DNA of 64,000 bases from Gammaproteobacteria bacterium (lineage in GTDB: Bacteria > Pseudomonadota > Gammaproteobacteria > UBA6429 > Thiohalophilaceae), in the NCBI GenBank assembly GCA_024641475.1, contig JAHECZ010000001.1:1-64000 (forward strand). Reading direction: 5' to 3'. The translations under genes and the position numbers were made by a program. Below are positions 9,374-19,767 of the stretch, piece after piece (positions within the stretch are counted from its first letter, which is position 1; each line of letters begins with the position of its first letter). The notes under the pieces were generated by a model. That model had not been told where the DNA came from. It ran no database searches and worked only from the letters and a program-made list of their open reading frames with translations.

Positions 9374-12023
9374 TACCACGCCCGATGCGGAGTTATTTAG
9401 CCAGTCCGCTTTTATCGTACAACTGCAAACTGCCACGCAGCCGCTACCGGTTTTTCGCCAGGCGTTAAAGAACGCGCAGGACGTACTCAAACAACGCTTT
9501 CTGGATGGCCATAGTGCGGTGGAACTCGTTGCGTCACATGCACAGGTCATTGATAACTTGTTAATCCATGCCTGGCAACAATTCATTCCCGGAGAAAATA
9601 ACAAACTTGCACTGGTTGCCGTCGGTGGTTATGGCCGTGGTGAATTGCATCCGCATTCGGATGTCGATATTTTGATACTACTTGCCAAGGACGATAAAAA
9701 ACTTCAGGCCGCTATCAGCTTGTTCGTGACGTTTTTATGGGATATCGGCCTGGCTGTTGGTCACAGCGTTCGCACACTCAAGGAATGTGTTCGCGAAGCC
9801 AAACAGGATATTACTGTTGCCACCAATCTGCAGGAAGCACGGTTATTAATTGGACCTGCTGAGTTATTTGAAGAACAACGCCGTTTGTGTGGTCCGAAAA
9901 AACTCTGGCCATCGCGCGAATTTTTTGAAGCCAAATGGCAGGAACAAGTCGCACGCCATCAAAAGTTTAATGATACCGCCTACAATCTTGAACCGAATAT
10001 CAAGGAAGGCCCCGGTGGCTTGCGCGATATCCAGATGATCGGCTGGGTTGCCAAACGCCACTTTGATGCCAATACCCTGCACGATTTGGTGACCCACCAG
10101 TTCCTGACCGAAAAAGAATACCAGGCTTTGTACGAAGGTCAGGCGTTACTATGGCAAATTCGTTATGGACTGCATGTGCTCGCCAACCGTCGCGAAGATC
10201 GACTGCTATTTGATTATCAACGTGAACTGGCCCGCCAATTTGGTTATCAGGATGATCCGCGCAGCCGCGCAGTCGAAAAATTCATGAAACAATATTACCG
10301 TACGGTAATGGGCTTGAGCCGATTGAATGAAATGCTGTTGCAGTTATTTCAGGAAGAGATTCTGTATAAAAAAACTTCTGAAACTCCCCTGCCAATTAAT
10401 AAACGCTTCCAGTCACGACGTGGCTTTCTCGAAGTGACTCATGTCGGTATTTTTAAGAAATACCCTTTTGCACTACTCGAAGTATTTCTGGTCATGACGC
10501 AACACCCTGAACTCAAAGGCGTGCGCGCCAATACGATTCGACTGATCCGCGAGCATCGTCATTTGATCGACGTGCAGTTTCGCGATGATCTGCGTTGCCG
10601 CAGTTTATTCATAGAAATTCTCCGGCAGCCACATGGGGTAACTCATGAACTGCGGCGCATGAATCGTTATGGCGTACTGGCGGCCTACCTGCCGGTCTTC
10701 GCCAACATTGTCGGGCAAATGCAGCACGATCTGTTTCATGTCTACACGGTTGACGAACATACGCTGATAGTCGTGCGTAATCTGCGTCGTTTCACGGTTA
10801 CGGCGCACGCGCAGGAATTCCCCTTGTGTAGCGAATTAATCCAGAAAATTCCCAAGCAGGAATTGCTGACTATCGCTGCATTATTTCATGACATCGCCAA
10901 AGGCCGTGGCGGCGATCACTCCAGGCTCGGTGAATCCGACGCGATGGAATTTTGTCGCCACCATGGCCTCAGTGACTATGACAGCAAACTGGTGGGCTGG
11001 CTGGTGTTAAATCATTTGTTAATGTCATCCACTGCACAGCGCAAGGATATTAACGATCCGGAAATAGTGCATGAATTTGCCACGTTGGTCGGTGATGTAA
11101 ATCGCCTGAATTATCTTTACTTGCTGACGGTTGCCGACGTGCGCGCAACCAGCCCCAATGTCTGGAATTCCTGGAAAGACACTTTATTACGTGACCTTTA
11201 CAATTCGACGGCACGCGCATTTCGCCGCGGCCTGGAATCTCCCTTGCGGGACAGCGAAACAATTGCCGCCACACAGCAGGCTGCGCGCGAGTTGCTCCTG
11301 GCAAATAACATTGAAGCAACCACGATCGACACGCTCTGGACTCGCTTTGATGATGAATATTTTCTGCGCCACTCAGCTGACTATATCGCCTGGCAAAGTG
11401 CAGCCATCATTTCCAATACAACGCAGCAACTGCCACTGATTCAGATCAGACAGGGACCACGTGGTGGCGGCACGGAGATTTTCATCTACACCCATGACCA
11501 CCCTAATTTGTTTGCTCACACCACCAGCACACTCGACCAGCTTGGTTTGACCATCGCAGACGCACATATTCTGACTGCCAGTGATGGCTATACCCTGGAT
11601 ACCTATATCGCGTTGGATGAAAACGGCAAACCTTTGCAGGACGCAAATCGCATCCTCGAGTTACAACAACAACTTATCCGCCGCATATCCCAGCCTGACA
11701 AGGATCTACCCAAATCCAATCGTCAATTACCTCGAACCCTCAAAGCCTTCCGCTTTGCAACAGATGTGCAATTCTGGGCAGATGAGAAACACGCACGCAC
11801 TGCCATGCAGGTGATGGCATTTGATCGCCCAGGACTGTTGTCACGTGTGGCACGAGCGTTACTTGACTGTGGCGTGCAATTGCATAACGCCAAAATTGCC
11901 ACTTACGGCGAGCGCGCCGAAGATATTTTTTATATCACTACGGAAAATGAACTACCGCTGTCAGACGATACTCAGCTGGAATGTTTGCGCACAACGATCC
12001 GCCGCTATTTGGACGAAGATTAG
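9366..12023 (+). CDS. glnD: PII uridylyltransferase / uridylyl-removing enzyme
   Basis: GlnD senses glutamine and (de)uridylylates PII proteins, thereby setting NtrB/NtrC and glutamine synthetase activity. The 885-residue product has the nucleotidyltransferase motif GGYGRGELHPHSDVDILIL near residues 82-100, a GlnE-like helical region, the HD motif LFHDIAKGRGGDHSRLG near residue 505, and two C-terminal ACT domains (GPRGGGTEIFIYTHDHPNLFA and FDRPGLLSRVARALLDCG). The start is a TTG that overlaps the map stop, with no better in-frame start nearby. Its presence fits the sigma-54-like promoters of the nitrogen island in this window, although glnD is far from them. Confidence 0.96.
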   Translation: MSDTTPDAELFSQSAFIVQLQTATQPLPVFRQALKNAQDVLKQRFLDGHSAVELVASHAQVIDNLLIHAWQQFIPGENNKLALVAVGGYGRGELHPHSDVDILILLAKDDKKLQAAISLFVTFLWDIGLAVGHSVRTLKECVREAKQDITVATNLQEARLLIGPAELFEEQRRLCGPKKLWPSREFFEAKWQEQVARHQKFNDTAYNLEPNIKEGPGGLRDIQMIGWVAKRHFDANTLHDLVTHQFLTEKEYQALYEGQALLWQIRYGLHVLANRREDRLLFDYQRELARQFGYQDDPRSRAVEKFMKQYYRTVMGLSRLNEMLLQLFQEEILYKKTSETPLPINKRFQSRRGFLEVTHVGIFKKYPFALLEVFLVMTQHPELKGVRANTIRLIREHRHLIDVQFRDDLRCRSLFIEILRQPHGVTHELRRMNRYGVLAAYLPVFANIVGQMQHDLFHVYTVDEHTLIVVRNLRRFTVTAHAQEFPLCSELIQKIPKQELLTIAALFHDIAKGRGGDHSRLGESDAMEFCRHHGLSDYDSKLVGWLVLNHLLMSSTAQRKDINDPEIVHEFATLVGDVNRLNYLYLLTVADVRATSPNVWNSWKDTLLRDLYNSTARAFRRGLESPLRDSETIAATQQAARELLLANNIEATTIDTLWTRFDDEYFLRHSADYIAWQSAAIISNTTQQLPLIQIRQGPRGGGTEIFIYTHDHPNLFAHTTSTLDQLGLTIADAHILTASDGYTLDTYIALDENGKPLQDANRILELQQQLIRRISQPDKDLPKSNRQLPRTLKAFRFATDVQFWADEKHARTAMQVMAFDRPGLLSRVARALLDCGVQLHNAKIATYGERAEDIFYITTENELPLSDDTQLECLRTTIRRYLDED

Positions 12024-12044
12024 CCTCCTGCCGCACAATCTGAT

Positions 12045-12425
12045 TTAATCCGCTTCAACAAATTCGAGCGCATTGCCATCCGGATCACGACAAAATAACG
12101 CGCGCCGACCGGATCGGCTCAACGTATACGTAATTGCTGCCGCCTCAAGTCTGCGTTGTAAATTCTGCAAAGATGCCACCGCAAAAGCAATATGCCGATC
12201 CCGCCCGCCATGTGCAGGACGATTACTGATTGGATCAGGATTGGGTAATTGCAATAAATGGATTTGTTGAACGCCAATCAGAAACCACGCACCGGGATAA
12301 CCCAGATCCGGTCTGGACTGATCTTCAATTAATCCCAGAATACCGGCGTAAAATTGCCGGGCACAAGCAACATCATTGACCAGCAAACTGGCGTGCAACA
12401 ACCGGGTGATAATCACTTCACTCAT
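12045..12425 (-). CDS. VOC (glyoxalase/dioxygenase fold) family protein
   Basis: This 126-residue single-domain protein has the vicinal-oxygen-chelate pattern: the N-terminal half LLHASLLVNDVACARQFYAGILGL, the central RHIAFAVASLQNLQRRLE and the C-terminal RALFCRDPDGNALEFVE. Metal-ligand positions (His near residue 11, His in HIAF, the late Glu) are plausible. The substrate cannot be inferred from family membership. Its ATG overlaps the stop of the EamA transporter gene (ATGA), so the two are translated as a pair. Confidence 0.85.
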   Translation of the reverse strand: MSEVIITRLLHASLLVNDVACARQFYAGILGLIEDQSRPDLGYPGAWFLIGVQQIHLLQLPNPDPISNRPAHGGRDRHIAFAVASLQNLQRRLEAAAITYTLSRSGRRALFCRDPDGNALEFVEAD

Positions 12426-13324
12426 GCATCACATACCGGTGGTTTATGGGCTGGCTGATGCACAATCGCAATATAAGCTGCAATGATAACCAATATCCCA
12501 CCCAGCCATTCGATCTCACGCGGGCGCTCATTCGTTAGCAAGAGTGAAGAAATGCTCGCCACCACGACTTCAAACAACATGATGACGGCGGAACGATGCA
12601 CGGGCAAATGGGAAATTCCATAGGTCACCGCAAATGTCATTACCCCCATACCGATGATCCCAACAAGTAATGCATGTTGCACCGCGTCCGCAGATGGCAT
12701 GCTGATGGGTTGTGGACGTAACAGCAAGATAAGGATCGTCACCGCGATGGCGCCAAACCAGACCACTGCGGTTTTGACTTGTGGCGCGACACAATCCGCT
12801 TTGTTGATACACACATTGGAAAATGCAAAACCAATCCCCGAGATCAGTCCATACCAGTCGGCATGACTGGCCGGCCAGGGTATGCCCGCTTCCGGACGCC
12901 ACAAAATCAACATGGCGCCGGCCAATGCCAATATCAGTACACCATAGCTGTATAGTGTCAGCTCTTCTTTGAGGAAAAAATACGCCAATAAAGTCGCCCA
13001 GACCGGTGACAGAAAAAAGAGTAAAGTGACTCGCACCACATTGCCTTCGAGCACACCAAGAATAAACAGCGTATTGCAGATACCACTGGCGAGTGCGATG
13101 CTGATTAATAAACCAGGTGAGCGATTCAGCTCTTGCCAGCGGCGGTGCAACAGAAAGGGGACATACAACAACGTACCACTATAGACCAGCAGCACGATCC
13201 AGGGTCCGTCCAGACCCAGTCCGATTAGCTGGCGTAATGGATACCAGTAGACACCCCACAGTGTTGATGCGAGTAATAAGCTCAGCACCGCTAAAACCGG
13301 CGTGTGAGTTGTTTTCAGTTGCAT
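12422..13324 (-). CDS. EamA/DMT family inner-membrane transporter
   Basis: The protein is a ten-helix drug/metabolite transporter with two EamA repeats, roughly residues 10-140 and 155-290. Characteristic elements are LLLASTLWGVYWYPLRQL at the start and the C-terminal VVASISSLLLTNERPREIEWLGGILVIIAAY. The track start at 13543 reads through the dapC promoter region and start codon; the ATG at 13324 beginning MQLKTTHTP gives 300 residues, the family norm. It is probably a metabolite exporter; the substrate is unknown. It is divergent from dapC with about 40 bases between the starts. Confidence 0.85.
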   Translation of the reverse strand: MQLKTTHTPVLAVLSLLLASTLWGVYWYPLRQLIGLGLDGPWIVLLVYSGTLLYVPFLLHRRWQELNRSPGLLISIALASGICNTLFILGVLEGNVVRVTLLFFLSPVWATLLAYFFLKEELTLYSYGVLILALAGAMLILWRPEAGIPWPASHADWYGLISGIGFAFSNVCINKADCVAPQVKTAVVWFGAIAVTILILLLRPQPISMPSADAVQHALLVGIIGMGVMTFAVTYGISHLPVHRSAVIMLFEVVVASISSLLLTNERPREIEWLGGILVIIAAYIAIVHQPAHKPPVCDA

Positions 13325-13364
13325 TATAATGCTCGCACTTCCGTTGGGATAATCCAGAACTAGT

Positions 13365-14567
13365 ATGAACCCGGACATTGACAAGCTGCAAGCGTATCCT
13401 TTTGAGCGCCTCGCGGCTTTAAAAAACAATCTGCAACCTCCGACCACGCTAGCGCATATCGCGTTGAGCATTGGCGAACCCAAGCATGCCGCGGCAACAT
13501 TTGTATTAGATGCCCTCAGCGCCCACCGCGCAGAATTATCCATTTATCCTACGACCAGGGGCATCGTCGAATTACGTCAGGCCATTGTGCAATGGTTACT
13601 CCGCCGTTTTGCTTTACCTGCAAACAGTCTGGATGCGGACAAGCATGTGCTGCCGGTGAGCGGCACGCGCGAAGCCTTGTTTGCTTTTGCCCAGGCGGTA
13701 GTGGATCGCCGTCAAGCACCGATCGTGATGATGCCCAACCCGTTTTACCAAATCTATGAAGGTGCGGCCTTGCTGTCCGGAGCCGAGCCGTATTTTATGA
13801 ATACCAGCCGTGACAATGACTTCGTGCCGGATCTGGATGCGGTACCGGCCGCGGTTTGGCAGCGCTGCCAACTAATATATATATGTTCGCCGGGCAACCC
13901 AACCGGCCGGGTACTGTCACTGGCATTTCTCCAACGCCTGCTCAACCTGGCAGAGCGTTATGATTTTATCATTGCCTCGGATGAATGCTATTCAGAAATA
14001 TATTTTGATGAAGCCACCCCACCCGTCGGCTTGTTACAAGCGGCACATGCGCTGGGCAATCACGACTATCGCCGCTGCGTGGTATTTCATAGTCTTTCCA
14101 AGCGATCCAATCTGCCCGGGTTGCGCTCCGGTTTTGTTGCTGGCGATGCCCGGATACTTGATGGGTTTTATAAATACCGCACCTATCAGGGTTGTGCGCT
14201 GCCGTTACCAACACAGCGTGCCAGTATTCTCGCCTGGGCAGATGAAGTCCATGTGCAACACAATCGCGATTTATATCGCAACAAATTTACTGCTGTGATG
14301 GCGGAATTACAGGATGTAATGGATGTGACAATGCCAGACGCCGGCTTTTATTTATGGCCACGCACCCCGCTTAGCGATGAACAATTCACCCGGGAATTAT
14401 TTGCCCGGCAAAATGTGACGGTGTTACCGGGCAGTTACCTGTCTCGTCATGCCCATGGACAAAATCCGGGCAGCGGTCATGTACGCTTAGCCTTGGTTGC
14501 CGAACCGGCGCAATGCCTCGATGCCGCACAGCGTATTCGCCGTTATTTACAACAGCATGGTGCATAG
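13365..14567 (+). CDS. dapC: Succinyldiaminopimelate transaminase
   Basis: DapC makes N-succinyl-LL-diaminopimelate in the succinylase branch of lysine biosynthesis. The 400-residue product is a fold-type I class I/II aminotransferase: LSIGEPKHAAATFVLDAL at the N-terminus, CSPGNPTGRVLS with the cofactor-ring Asn, ASDECYSEIYFDE, and the PLP lysine in FHSLSKRSNLPGLRSGF. The family assignment over other aminotransferases rests on the N-terminal pattern and the position directly upstream of dapD and dapE. Confidence 0.92.
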   Translation: MNPDIDKLQAYPFERLAALKNNLQPPTTLAHIALSIGEPKHAAATFVLDALSAHRAELSIYPTTRGIVELRQAIVQWLLRRFALPANSLDADKHVLPVSGTREALFAFAQAVVDRRQAPIVMMPNPFYQIYEGAALLSGAEPYFMNTSRDNDFVPDLDAVPAAVWQRCQLIYICSPGNPTGRVLSLAFLQRLLNLAERYDFIIASDECYSEIYFDEATPPVGLLQAAHALGNHDYRRCVVFHSLSKRSNLPGLRSGFVAGDARILDGFYKYRTYQGCALPLPTQRASILAWADEVHVQHNRDLYRNKFTAVMAELQDVMDVTMPDAGFYLWPRTPLSDEQFTRELFARQNVTVLPGSYLSRHAHGQNPGSGHVRLALVAEPAQCLDAAQRIRRYLQQHGA

Positions 14568-14635
14568 CCTGACTGCGTAAACCGCGATACAATCGCCAAT
14601 CTAATTTTTCCACTTTCGTTTCTGGAGCCATACCG

Positions 14636-15460
14636 ATGAGTCAGGATATCCAAGCCGTAATTGAACAAGCCTTTGAACACCGCGCAGATATTACCCCCAT
14701 GCGCGTCGATACCATGGTCAAGGAAGCGATCAATGAAGCCATCGCGCAGCTCGATAAAGGCAGCTTACGGGTAGCAGAAAAGAAAGATGGACAGTGGGTC
14801 GTGAATCAATGGCTGAAGAAAGCCGTCCTGTTGTCCTTCCGCATCAATGACAATCAATTCATGAAAGGCGGCTTTACCAATTATTATGACAAGGTACCCG
14901 CCAAATATTCGGATTACAACTCGCGCGATTTTCGTAACGAAGGTGTGCGCGTCGTTCCCCCTGCGACCGTGCGCCGTGGTGCCTATATTTCACCGGGTGT
15001 GGTGTTGATGCCATCGTATGTGAATATCGGTGCGTATGTAGATAGCGGCACGATGGTGGACACCTGGTCGACGGTAGGTTCCTGTGCCCAGATCGGCAAG
15101 AATGTGCATCTATCCGGCGGTGTCGGTATCGGCGGCGTACTCGAACCAGTCCAGGCCGGTCCGACGATCATCGAAGATAATTGTTTTATCGGAGCGCGCT
15201 CCGAAGTCGTCGAAGGCGTGATTGTTGAAGAAGGTTCGGTGATCTCCATGGGCGTTTACATCGGTCAAAGCACGCGTATTTATAATCGTCTCACCGGTGA
15301 AATCATCTATGGACGTATTCCTGCCGGCTCAGTGGTGGTGTCGGGTAATCTGCCCTCCTCGGATGGCAAATACAGTTTGTATTGCGCCGTCATTGTGAAA
15401 CAGGTGGATGAAAAGACGCGCAGCAAGGTGGGTATCAACGAACTGTTACGTGACATTTAA
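14636..15460 (+). CDS. dapD: Tetrahydrodipicolinate N-succinyltransferase
   Basis: DapD transfers succinyl from succinyl-CoA to tetrahydrodipicolinate. The 274-residue product has the N-terminal helical domain ([19 protein letters not shown]) and a left-handed hexapeptide-repeat beta helix ([20 protein letters not shown], with [21 protein letters not shown] before it). The C-terminal [27 protein letters not shown] is diagnostic. TCTGGAG precedes the ATG at good spacing. It sits between dapC and dapE. Confidence 0.97.
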   Translation: MSQDIQAVIEQAFEHRADITPMRVDTMVKEAINEAIAQLDKGSLRVAEKKDGQWVVNQWLKKAVLLSFRINDNQFMKGGFTNYYDKVPAKYSDYNSRDFRNEGVRVVPPATVRRGAYISPGVVLMPSYVNIGAYVDSGTMVDTWSTVGSCAQIGKNVHLSGGVGIGGVLEPVQAGPTIIEDNCFIGARSEVVEGVIVEEGSVISMGVYIGQSTRIYNRLTGEIIYGRIPAGSVVVSGNLPSSDGKYSLYCAVIVKQVDEKTRSKVGINELLRDI

Positions 15461-15467
15461 TCCATTC

Positions 15468-16601
15468 ATGTCCGAATCTGCAACACTGTCGCTGACCAAA
15501 GCCTTGATCGAACGGCCTTCCGTCACACCGGAGGACGCCGGGTGTCAAAATTTCATTGCACAACGACTGCAAACAATGGGCTTTGCGATTGAACCGATGC
15601 GTTTTGGTGAAGTCGATAATCTCTGGGCACGTTTGGGTAAACAACAACCTCTGTTTGTGTTTGCCGGCCACACTGATGTCGTTCCCACCGGGCCGGAGCA
15701 ACAGTGGACTTCGGCGCCTTTCAAAGCAGAAATTCGCGATGGCCAACTCTATGGCCGTGGCACCGCCGACATGAAAGGTTCCATTGCCGCGATGTTGACC
15801 GCGTGCGAACGTTTCATCAAAAATCACCCTGCACCGAAAGGCAGTATTGGCTTTTTACTGACGAGTGATGAAGAAGGGCCGGCGATCGATGGTACGGTGA
15901 AAGTGATCAAGACACTGGAAAATCGTCACGAAAAAATCGACTGGTGCCTGGTGGGTGAACCCACCAGCAGCAAACAACTCGGCGATATGATCAAAAACGG
16001 CCGGCGCGGTTCATTGAATGCGGATTTGACCATTCATGGCATACAGGGACATGTTGCCTATCCACATCTGGCGAGCAACCCGATTCATTTATTTGCACCG
16101 GTGTTATCGGCATTGAGCAATGAAGTCTGGGATCAGGGTAATGCGCATTTCCCGGCAACGACCTTTCAAATCAGCAATATTCACGCCGGTACCGGCGCAA
16201 CCAATGTCATTCCGGGTGATTTGCAGGTCACATTCAATTTTCGCTTCTCCACCGCCGTTACCGAGCAGCAATTGCGCGAACGTGTGGAAAAATTATTAGA
16301 CCAGCATAAATTGAAATACACCTTAACCTGGACGTTATCGGGTAACCCGTATCTCACGCCGGCAGGCAAACTCGTCGAAGCCAGCGCAGCGGCAATTCAG
16401 GAAGTGTGTGGTTTCACCACAGAGTTATCCACCTCTGGTGGTACATCCGATGGCCGTTTCATTGCACCCACGGGTGCGCAAGTGTTGGAACTCGGGCCAC
16501 TCAATGCCAGTATTCACAAAGTGAATGAACATGTTGCCGTGCGGGATCTGGATTTACTCTCGCAGGTATATGAACGTATTTTGGAAAAATTACTTACCTG
16601 A
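15468..16601 (+). CDS. dapE: Succinyl-diaminopimelate desuccinylase
   Basis: DapE is a di-zinc M20 hydrolase releasing LL-diaminopimelate from its succinyl form. Motifs: [11 protein letters not shown] (His/Asp), [10 protein letters not shown] (bridging Asp), [12 protein letters not shown] (Glu-Glu), CLVGEPTSS and late [11 protein letters not shown], with a His ligand in the final [10 protein letters not shown]. The track start at 15408 overlaps dapD; the ATG at 15468 ([18 protein letters not shown]) gives 377 residues, the normal length. Its 3' end overlaps the convergent DUF302-like gene by 12 bases. Confidence 0.96.
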   Translation: MSESATLSLTKALIERPSVTPEDAGCQNFIAQRLQTMGFAIEPMRFGEVDNLWARLGKQQPLFVFAGHTDVVPTGPEQQWTSAPFKAEIRDGQLYGRGTADMKGSIAAMLTACERFIKNHPAPKGSIGFLLTSDEEGPAIDGTVKVIKTLENRHEKIDWCLVGEPTSSKQLGDMIKNGRRGSLNADLTIHGIQGHVAYPHLASNPIHLFAPVLSALSNEVWDQGNAHFPATTFQISNIHAGTGATNVIPGDLQVTFNFRFSTAVTEQQLRERVEKLLDQHKLKYTLTWTLSGNPYLTPAGKLVEASAAAIQEVCGFTTELSTSGGTSDGRFIAPTGAQVLELGPLNASIHKVNEHVAVRDLDLLSQVYERILEKLLT

Positions 16602-17105
16602 TACTGACTCCGTCGATTCTTTAATCGGTGCCACCACCTTGCCCACCGATTCCAGCGTACGAATCACATCCTGTTCCAGTTCCAACGCAGTTTTTTCTGC
16701 AGGACTGCCGGCAGCAACCAGACTCGGTCTCACAAACAAAATCTGCGTCACTCCGGCTTTGTGGGTCAACGTGATATGTAATGGGCATAAGGCCAGCATC
16801 TGCGGATCCTGATTACTCATTTCGTTGGCGTAATAACCACTGCAAAACACCATGCTGCGAATTTCCTCGAATTTATTACGATTATAATTTTCACCCCACC
16901 GATTTTTGAAATTCGCCAGATTCTTTCCCAGATTCGGTTCAAACACCACGAAGTAACCGTTATTTTCCAACACGGTAAACACGCGTTTGTAGGTTGCTTC
17001 AAAATCACCGCTGACGGTTTTGACATACACCAGAGGCGAATCGGCTTGCGCCCAACCCGTATGTAACATCCACATGACCATCAAGCCGCGCAGCAGGTGT
17101 TTCAT
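16590..17105 (-). CDS. Exported DUF302-like protein
   Basis: A 171-residue protein with a clear signal peptide (hydrophobic core then WAQA-DS), so it is probably periplasmic. The body ([38 protein letters not shown], read in parts) resembles the DUF302 fold: a helix with a nucleophile-free alpha-beta sandwich of unknown function. It has two cysteines (VFCSGYY and LALCPLH). The tail-to-tail overlap with dapE is only 12 bases. Assignment to DUF302 is by pattern and should be treated as tentative; no function is claimed. Confidence 0.7.
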   Translation of the reverse strand: MKHLLRGLMVMWMLHTGWAQADSPLVYVKTVSGDFEATYKRVFTVLENNGYFVVFEPNLGKNLANFKNRWGENYNRNKFEEIRSMVFCSGYYANEMSNQDPQMLALCPLHITLTHKAGVTQILFVRPSLVAAGSPAEKTALELEQDVIRTLESVGKVVAPIKESTESVSGK

Positions 17106-17138
17106 TTGGCTATCCTCGTTGCTCGTTATCGACAGGTA

Positions 17139-17816
17139 TTATTGTTTGACCGTGGCCACATTATTGCGTAAATAGACCGGCATCAATTCATCTGCGCTAA
17201 TTTGTTTGCCCGCATGCCAGTGCACCTGCGCCAGGGGCAGCATATATTGCGCCAGGGGATAGGCCTTGCCCTGATGGCCGCATAACACTACGCGCGAATT
17301 CTGGCTGATGTCGGTGAGATAGGCATCAAATCCGGTACCGATACCATAGCACAAAATATTTTCAGGCGTGTGAAGTTGGCTGGCCGATGTGACTTGTTCA
17401 GCAATCACTTCCTGCATCAATCCGTCGCGTTGCGAATAACAAGCCCAATATATCTCTGCCATGCGGGCATCAATGCAGGCCAGCGCATGATCAATTTTGT
17501 TTAATGCAAAGACACTTTGTGCAAGTGTGGCCAGACTGGAAACCGGCAGCACCGGCAAGTCGGCGCCAAAGGCCAGGCCTTGCGCCACACCGACGCCAAT
17601 GCGTAATCCCGTGAATGAGCCCGGACCACGATCGACAGCGATCGCATCCAATGAGGTTAATGTGCACCCGGCTTCCGCCAACACGGCATCGACCATCGGT
17701 AAAATCAGTTCAGTATGACTGCGCGGGGCAATTTGTTCACGCGTAATAACGTCATTACCAATTTGCAATGCAACTGAACACATTTCCGTGACGGTATCAA
17801 TGGCCAGCAAGCGCAT
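17139..17816 (-). CDS. tsaB: tRNA threonylcarbamoyladenosine biosynthesis protein TsaB
   Basis: TsaB is the non-catalytic partner of TsaD in making t6A37 on ANN-decoding tRNAs. The ASKHA-fold N-terminus is clear: MRLLAIDTVTEMCSVAL, then HTELILPMVDAVLAEAG and VDRGPGSFTGLRIGVGVAQGLAF. It lacks the metal-binding His pair of TsaD, as expected for TsaB. At 225 residues it is normal length. It starts 1 base after the stop of the upstream helicase gene, so the two are probably co-transcribed. Confidence 0.93.
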   Translation of the reverse strand: MRLLAIDTVTEMCSVALQIGNDVITREQIAPRSHTELILPMVDAVLAEAGCTLTSLDAIAVDRGPGSFTGLRIGVGVAQGLAFGADLPVLPVSSLATLAQSVFALNKIDHALACIDARMAEIYWACYSQRDGLMQEVIAEQVTSASQLHTPENILCYGIGTGFDAYLTDISQNSRVVLCGHQGKAYPLAQYMLPLAQVHWHAGKQISADELMPVYLRNNVATVKQ

Positions 17817-17817
17817 A

Positions 17818-19755
17818 TCAGTTCACCATCTCGCGGGATTGATTCATAAAAAAATGTAACACATCCTGTTCATCCCGCGTAACCGGCATCGGTGGCAAAC
17901 TGTTAAGAAATATTTTGCCATAGGGTTTACTGCGCAAGCGTGGGTCGCACAAAACCAGCACGCCTCGATCATCATAATCGCGTATCAGGCGCCCTGCGCC
18001 CTGCTTGAGTGCAATCACCGCCGAAGGTAACTGGTAATCCATAAAGGGGTTGGCACCACGCGCGCGCAACGCGTCGATACGTGCCTGCAACACCGGATCA
18101 TCCGGCGTGGCAAACGGTAATTTATCAATGATCACACACGACAAGGCTTCGCCGCGCACATCGACACCTTCCCAAAAGCTGCTGGTTCCCAACAGTACCG
18201 CATTTGGAGTAGCGCGGAATTTTTCCAACAAGACATCGCGTGACATATCGCCTTGCACAAATAACGGATAAGGCAAGCTGCCACGCAAGCGCTGCCAGGC
18301 ATCCTGCATGGCACGATGACTGGTAAACAGCACAAATGCACGCCCACGACTGAAGCTGAGCACCTGACGTGTTACCCACACGACTTTCTCAATGTAATTC
18401 GGACTGTTCGGTTCGGGCATATCGGGTGGCAAATACATTAAGGTGTTGTGCTGGTAATCAAACGGGCTATCCCAATGCATACAGCGTGCATCATGCAAAC
18501 CCAAACGCGACGTGAAATGTTCAAACTTTCCTGCCACAGTCAAGGTGGCCGAGGTAAATATCCAAACCCCCGGTTTGTGGGCACGATGCTCATGAAAAGT
18601 GGCGGCAATATCCAGTGGTGTCATATGCAGCGACACCGAACGGCGATGCACTTCAAACCAATGCACAAAGCCACTGGCAGCAGGCTGAGTCATTTGCGTA
18701 TAGCGTTCCAGTAATATCTCGCAGCGCTCCAGACATGTCGCCAGATCCTTGCTGCGTTCGGCCAACGGTTGCAACTGGGTGCGCAACGCATAGAGTGCTT
18801 CATAGAATTGCGTCAATCGTTCCTGCACATTCGCATCCTGAGCAAGCGTTACCCAGGGAGCACGACGCTGCTGGGATCCAAACACGTCACGTAGCTGCGC
18901 ACTACGACGACTCAGCAAATCTGTCTGCGCAGCAAATTCCGCAGTCTCATTGATATCCTGGTGATAGGCCTGTGCACAGTCGGTAGCAAGATCAGCGGCC
19001 TGTGCCGTACTGAACCCCAGGCCAAAATATTGCGAGGCGATCTCGGGTAATTGGTGGGCCTCGTCGATGATGTAGGCATCTGCGCCCGGCAACAACTCGC
19101 CGAAGCCGGATTGCTGCAAGGCCATGTCGGATAACAACAGATGATGATTCACGATCACCACATCTGCAGCCTGCGCATCCCGTCGGGCTTTGACCAAATA
19201 ACATTTGTCGTAGACCTCACAGTCCTGCCCCAGGCAATTGTCGACAGTTGATGTCACTTTTATCCAGAATGGATCGCTTTCGGATAAATCCGAACATTCG
19301 GCGATGTCACCGTGGCGCGTACCATCTGACCAATTTTTAATGGTACGCAAGGACTTCACCTGAATTTTATCCAGCGTGGGTTCTTGTTGCGCCTGATCAT
19401 AACGATGCAAGCACAAATAATTCGAGCGTCCCTTGAGGACGCTGACGCTGACGGGAATTTTTAATGCCTGACGCAGCAGAGGCACGTCACGATTGATCAA
19501 TTGATCCTGCAGATTTTTGGTGCCGGTCGAAATAATGATTTTCATCCCCGACAACATCGCGGGAACAAGATATGCCAGCGTCTTGCCGGTACCGGTACCG
19601 GCTTCGACCAGCAGATCCTGCTTGTCGGTTAATGCGGCGGCAATGGCATCTGCCATTGCTTGTTGTGCGGCACGTACACGGAACCCGGCTAAGTGCTGAC
19701 TCAGCGGCCCATGTGTGCCCAGTACTTCAGCTGCAGATAACACGGTATCATTCAC
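17818..19755 (-). CDS. yoaA: DinG/YoaA-type ATP-dependent DNA helicase
   Basis: A 645-residue superfamily 2 XPD-like helicase. It shows Walker A EAGTGTGKTLAYLVPA, motif Ia ISTGTKNLQDQL, a cysteine cluster that fits an iron-sulfur domain (VDNCLGQDCEVYDKCYLV), Walker B IIDEAHQLPEIA, and the C-terminal motifs LGTSSFWEGVDVRGE and LKQGAGRLIRDYDDRG. Adjacency to tsaB and the length favour YoaA over DinG; this choice is an inference. The role is in repair of stalled or damaged replication. Confidence 0.88.
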   Translation of the reverse strand: MNDTVLSAAEVLGTHGPLSQHLAGFRVRAAQQAMADAIAAALTDKQDLLVEAGTGTGKTLAYLVPAMLSGMKIIISTGTKNLQDQLINRDVPLLRQALKIPVSVSVLKGRSNYLCLHRYDQAQQEPTLDKIQVKSLRTIKNWSDGTRHGDIAECSDLSESDPFWIKVTSTVDNCLGQDCEVYDKCYLVKARRDAQAADVVIVNHHLLLSDMALQQSGFGELLPGADAYIIDEAHQLPEIASQYFGLGFSTAQAADLATDCAQAYHQDINETAEFAAQTDLLSRRSAQLRDVFGSQQRRAPWVTLAQDANVQERLTQFYEALYALRTQLQPLAERSKDLATCLERCEILLERYTQMTQPAASGFVHWFEVHRRSVSLHMTPLDIAATFHEHRAHKPGVWIFTSATLTVAGKFEHFTSRLGLHDARCMHWDSPFDYQHNTLMYLPPDMPEPNSPNYIEKVVWVTRQVLSFSRGRAFVLFTSHRAMQDAWQRLRGSLPYPLFVQGDMSRDVLLEKFRATPNAVLLGTSSFWEGVDVRGEALSCVIIDKLPFATPDDPVLQARIDALRARGANPFMDYQLPSAVIALKQGAGRLIRDYDDRGVLVLCDPRLRSKPYGKIFLNSLPPMPVTRDEQDVLHFFMNQSREMVN

Positions 19756-19767
19756 GCGCGTGAGCGA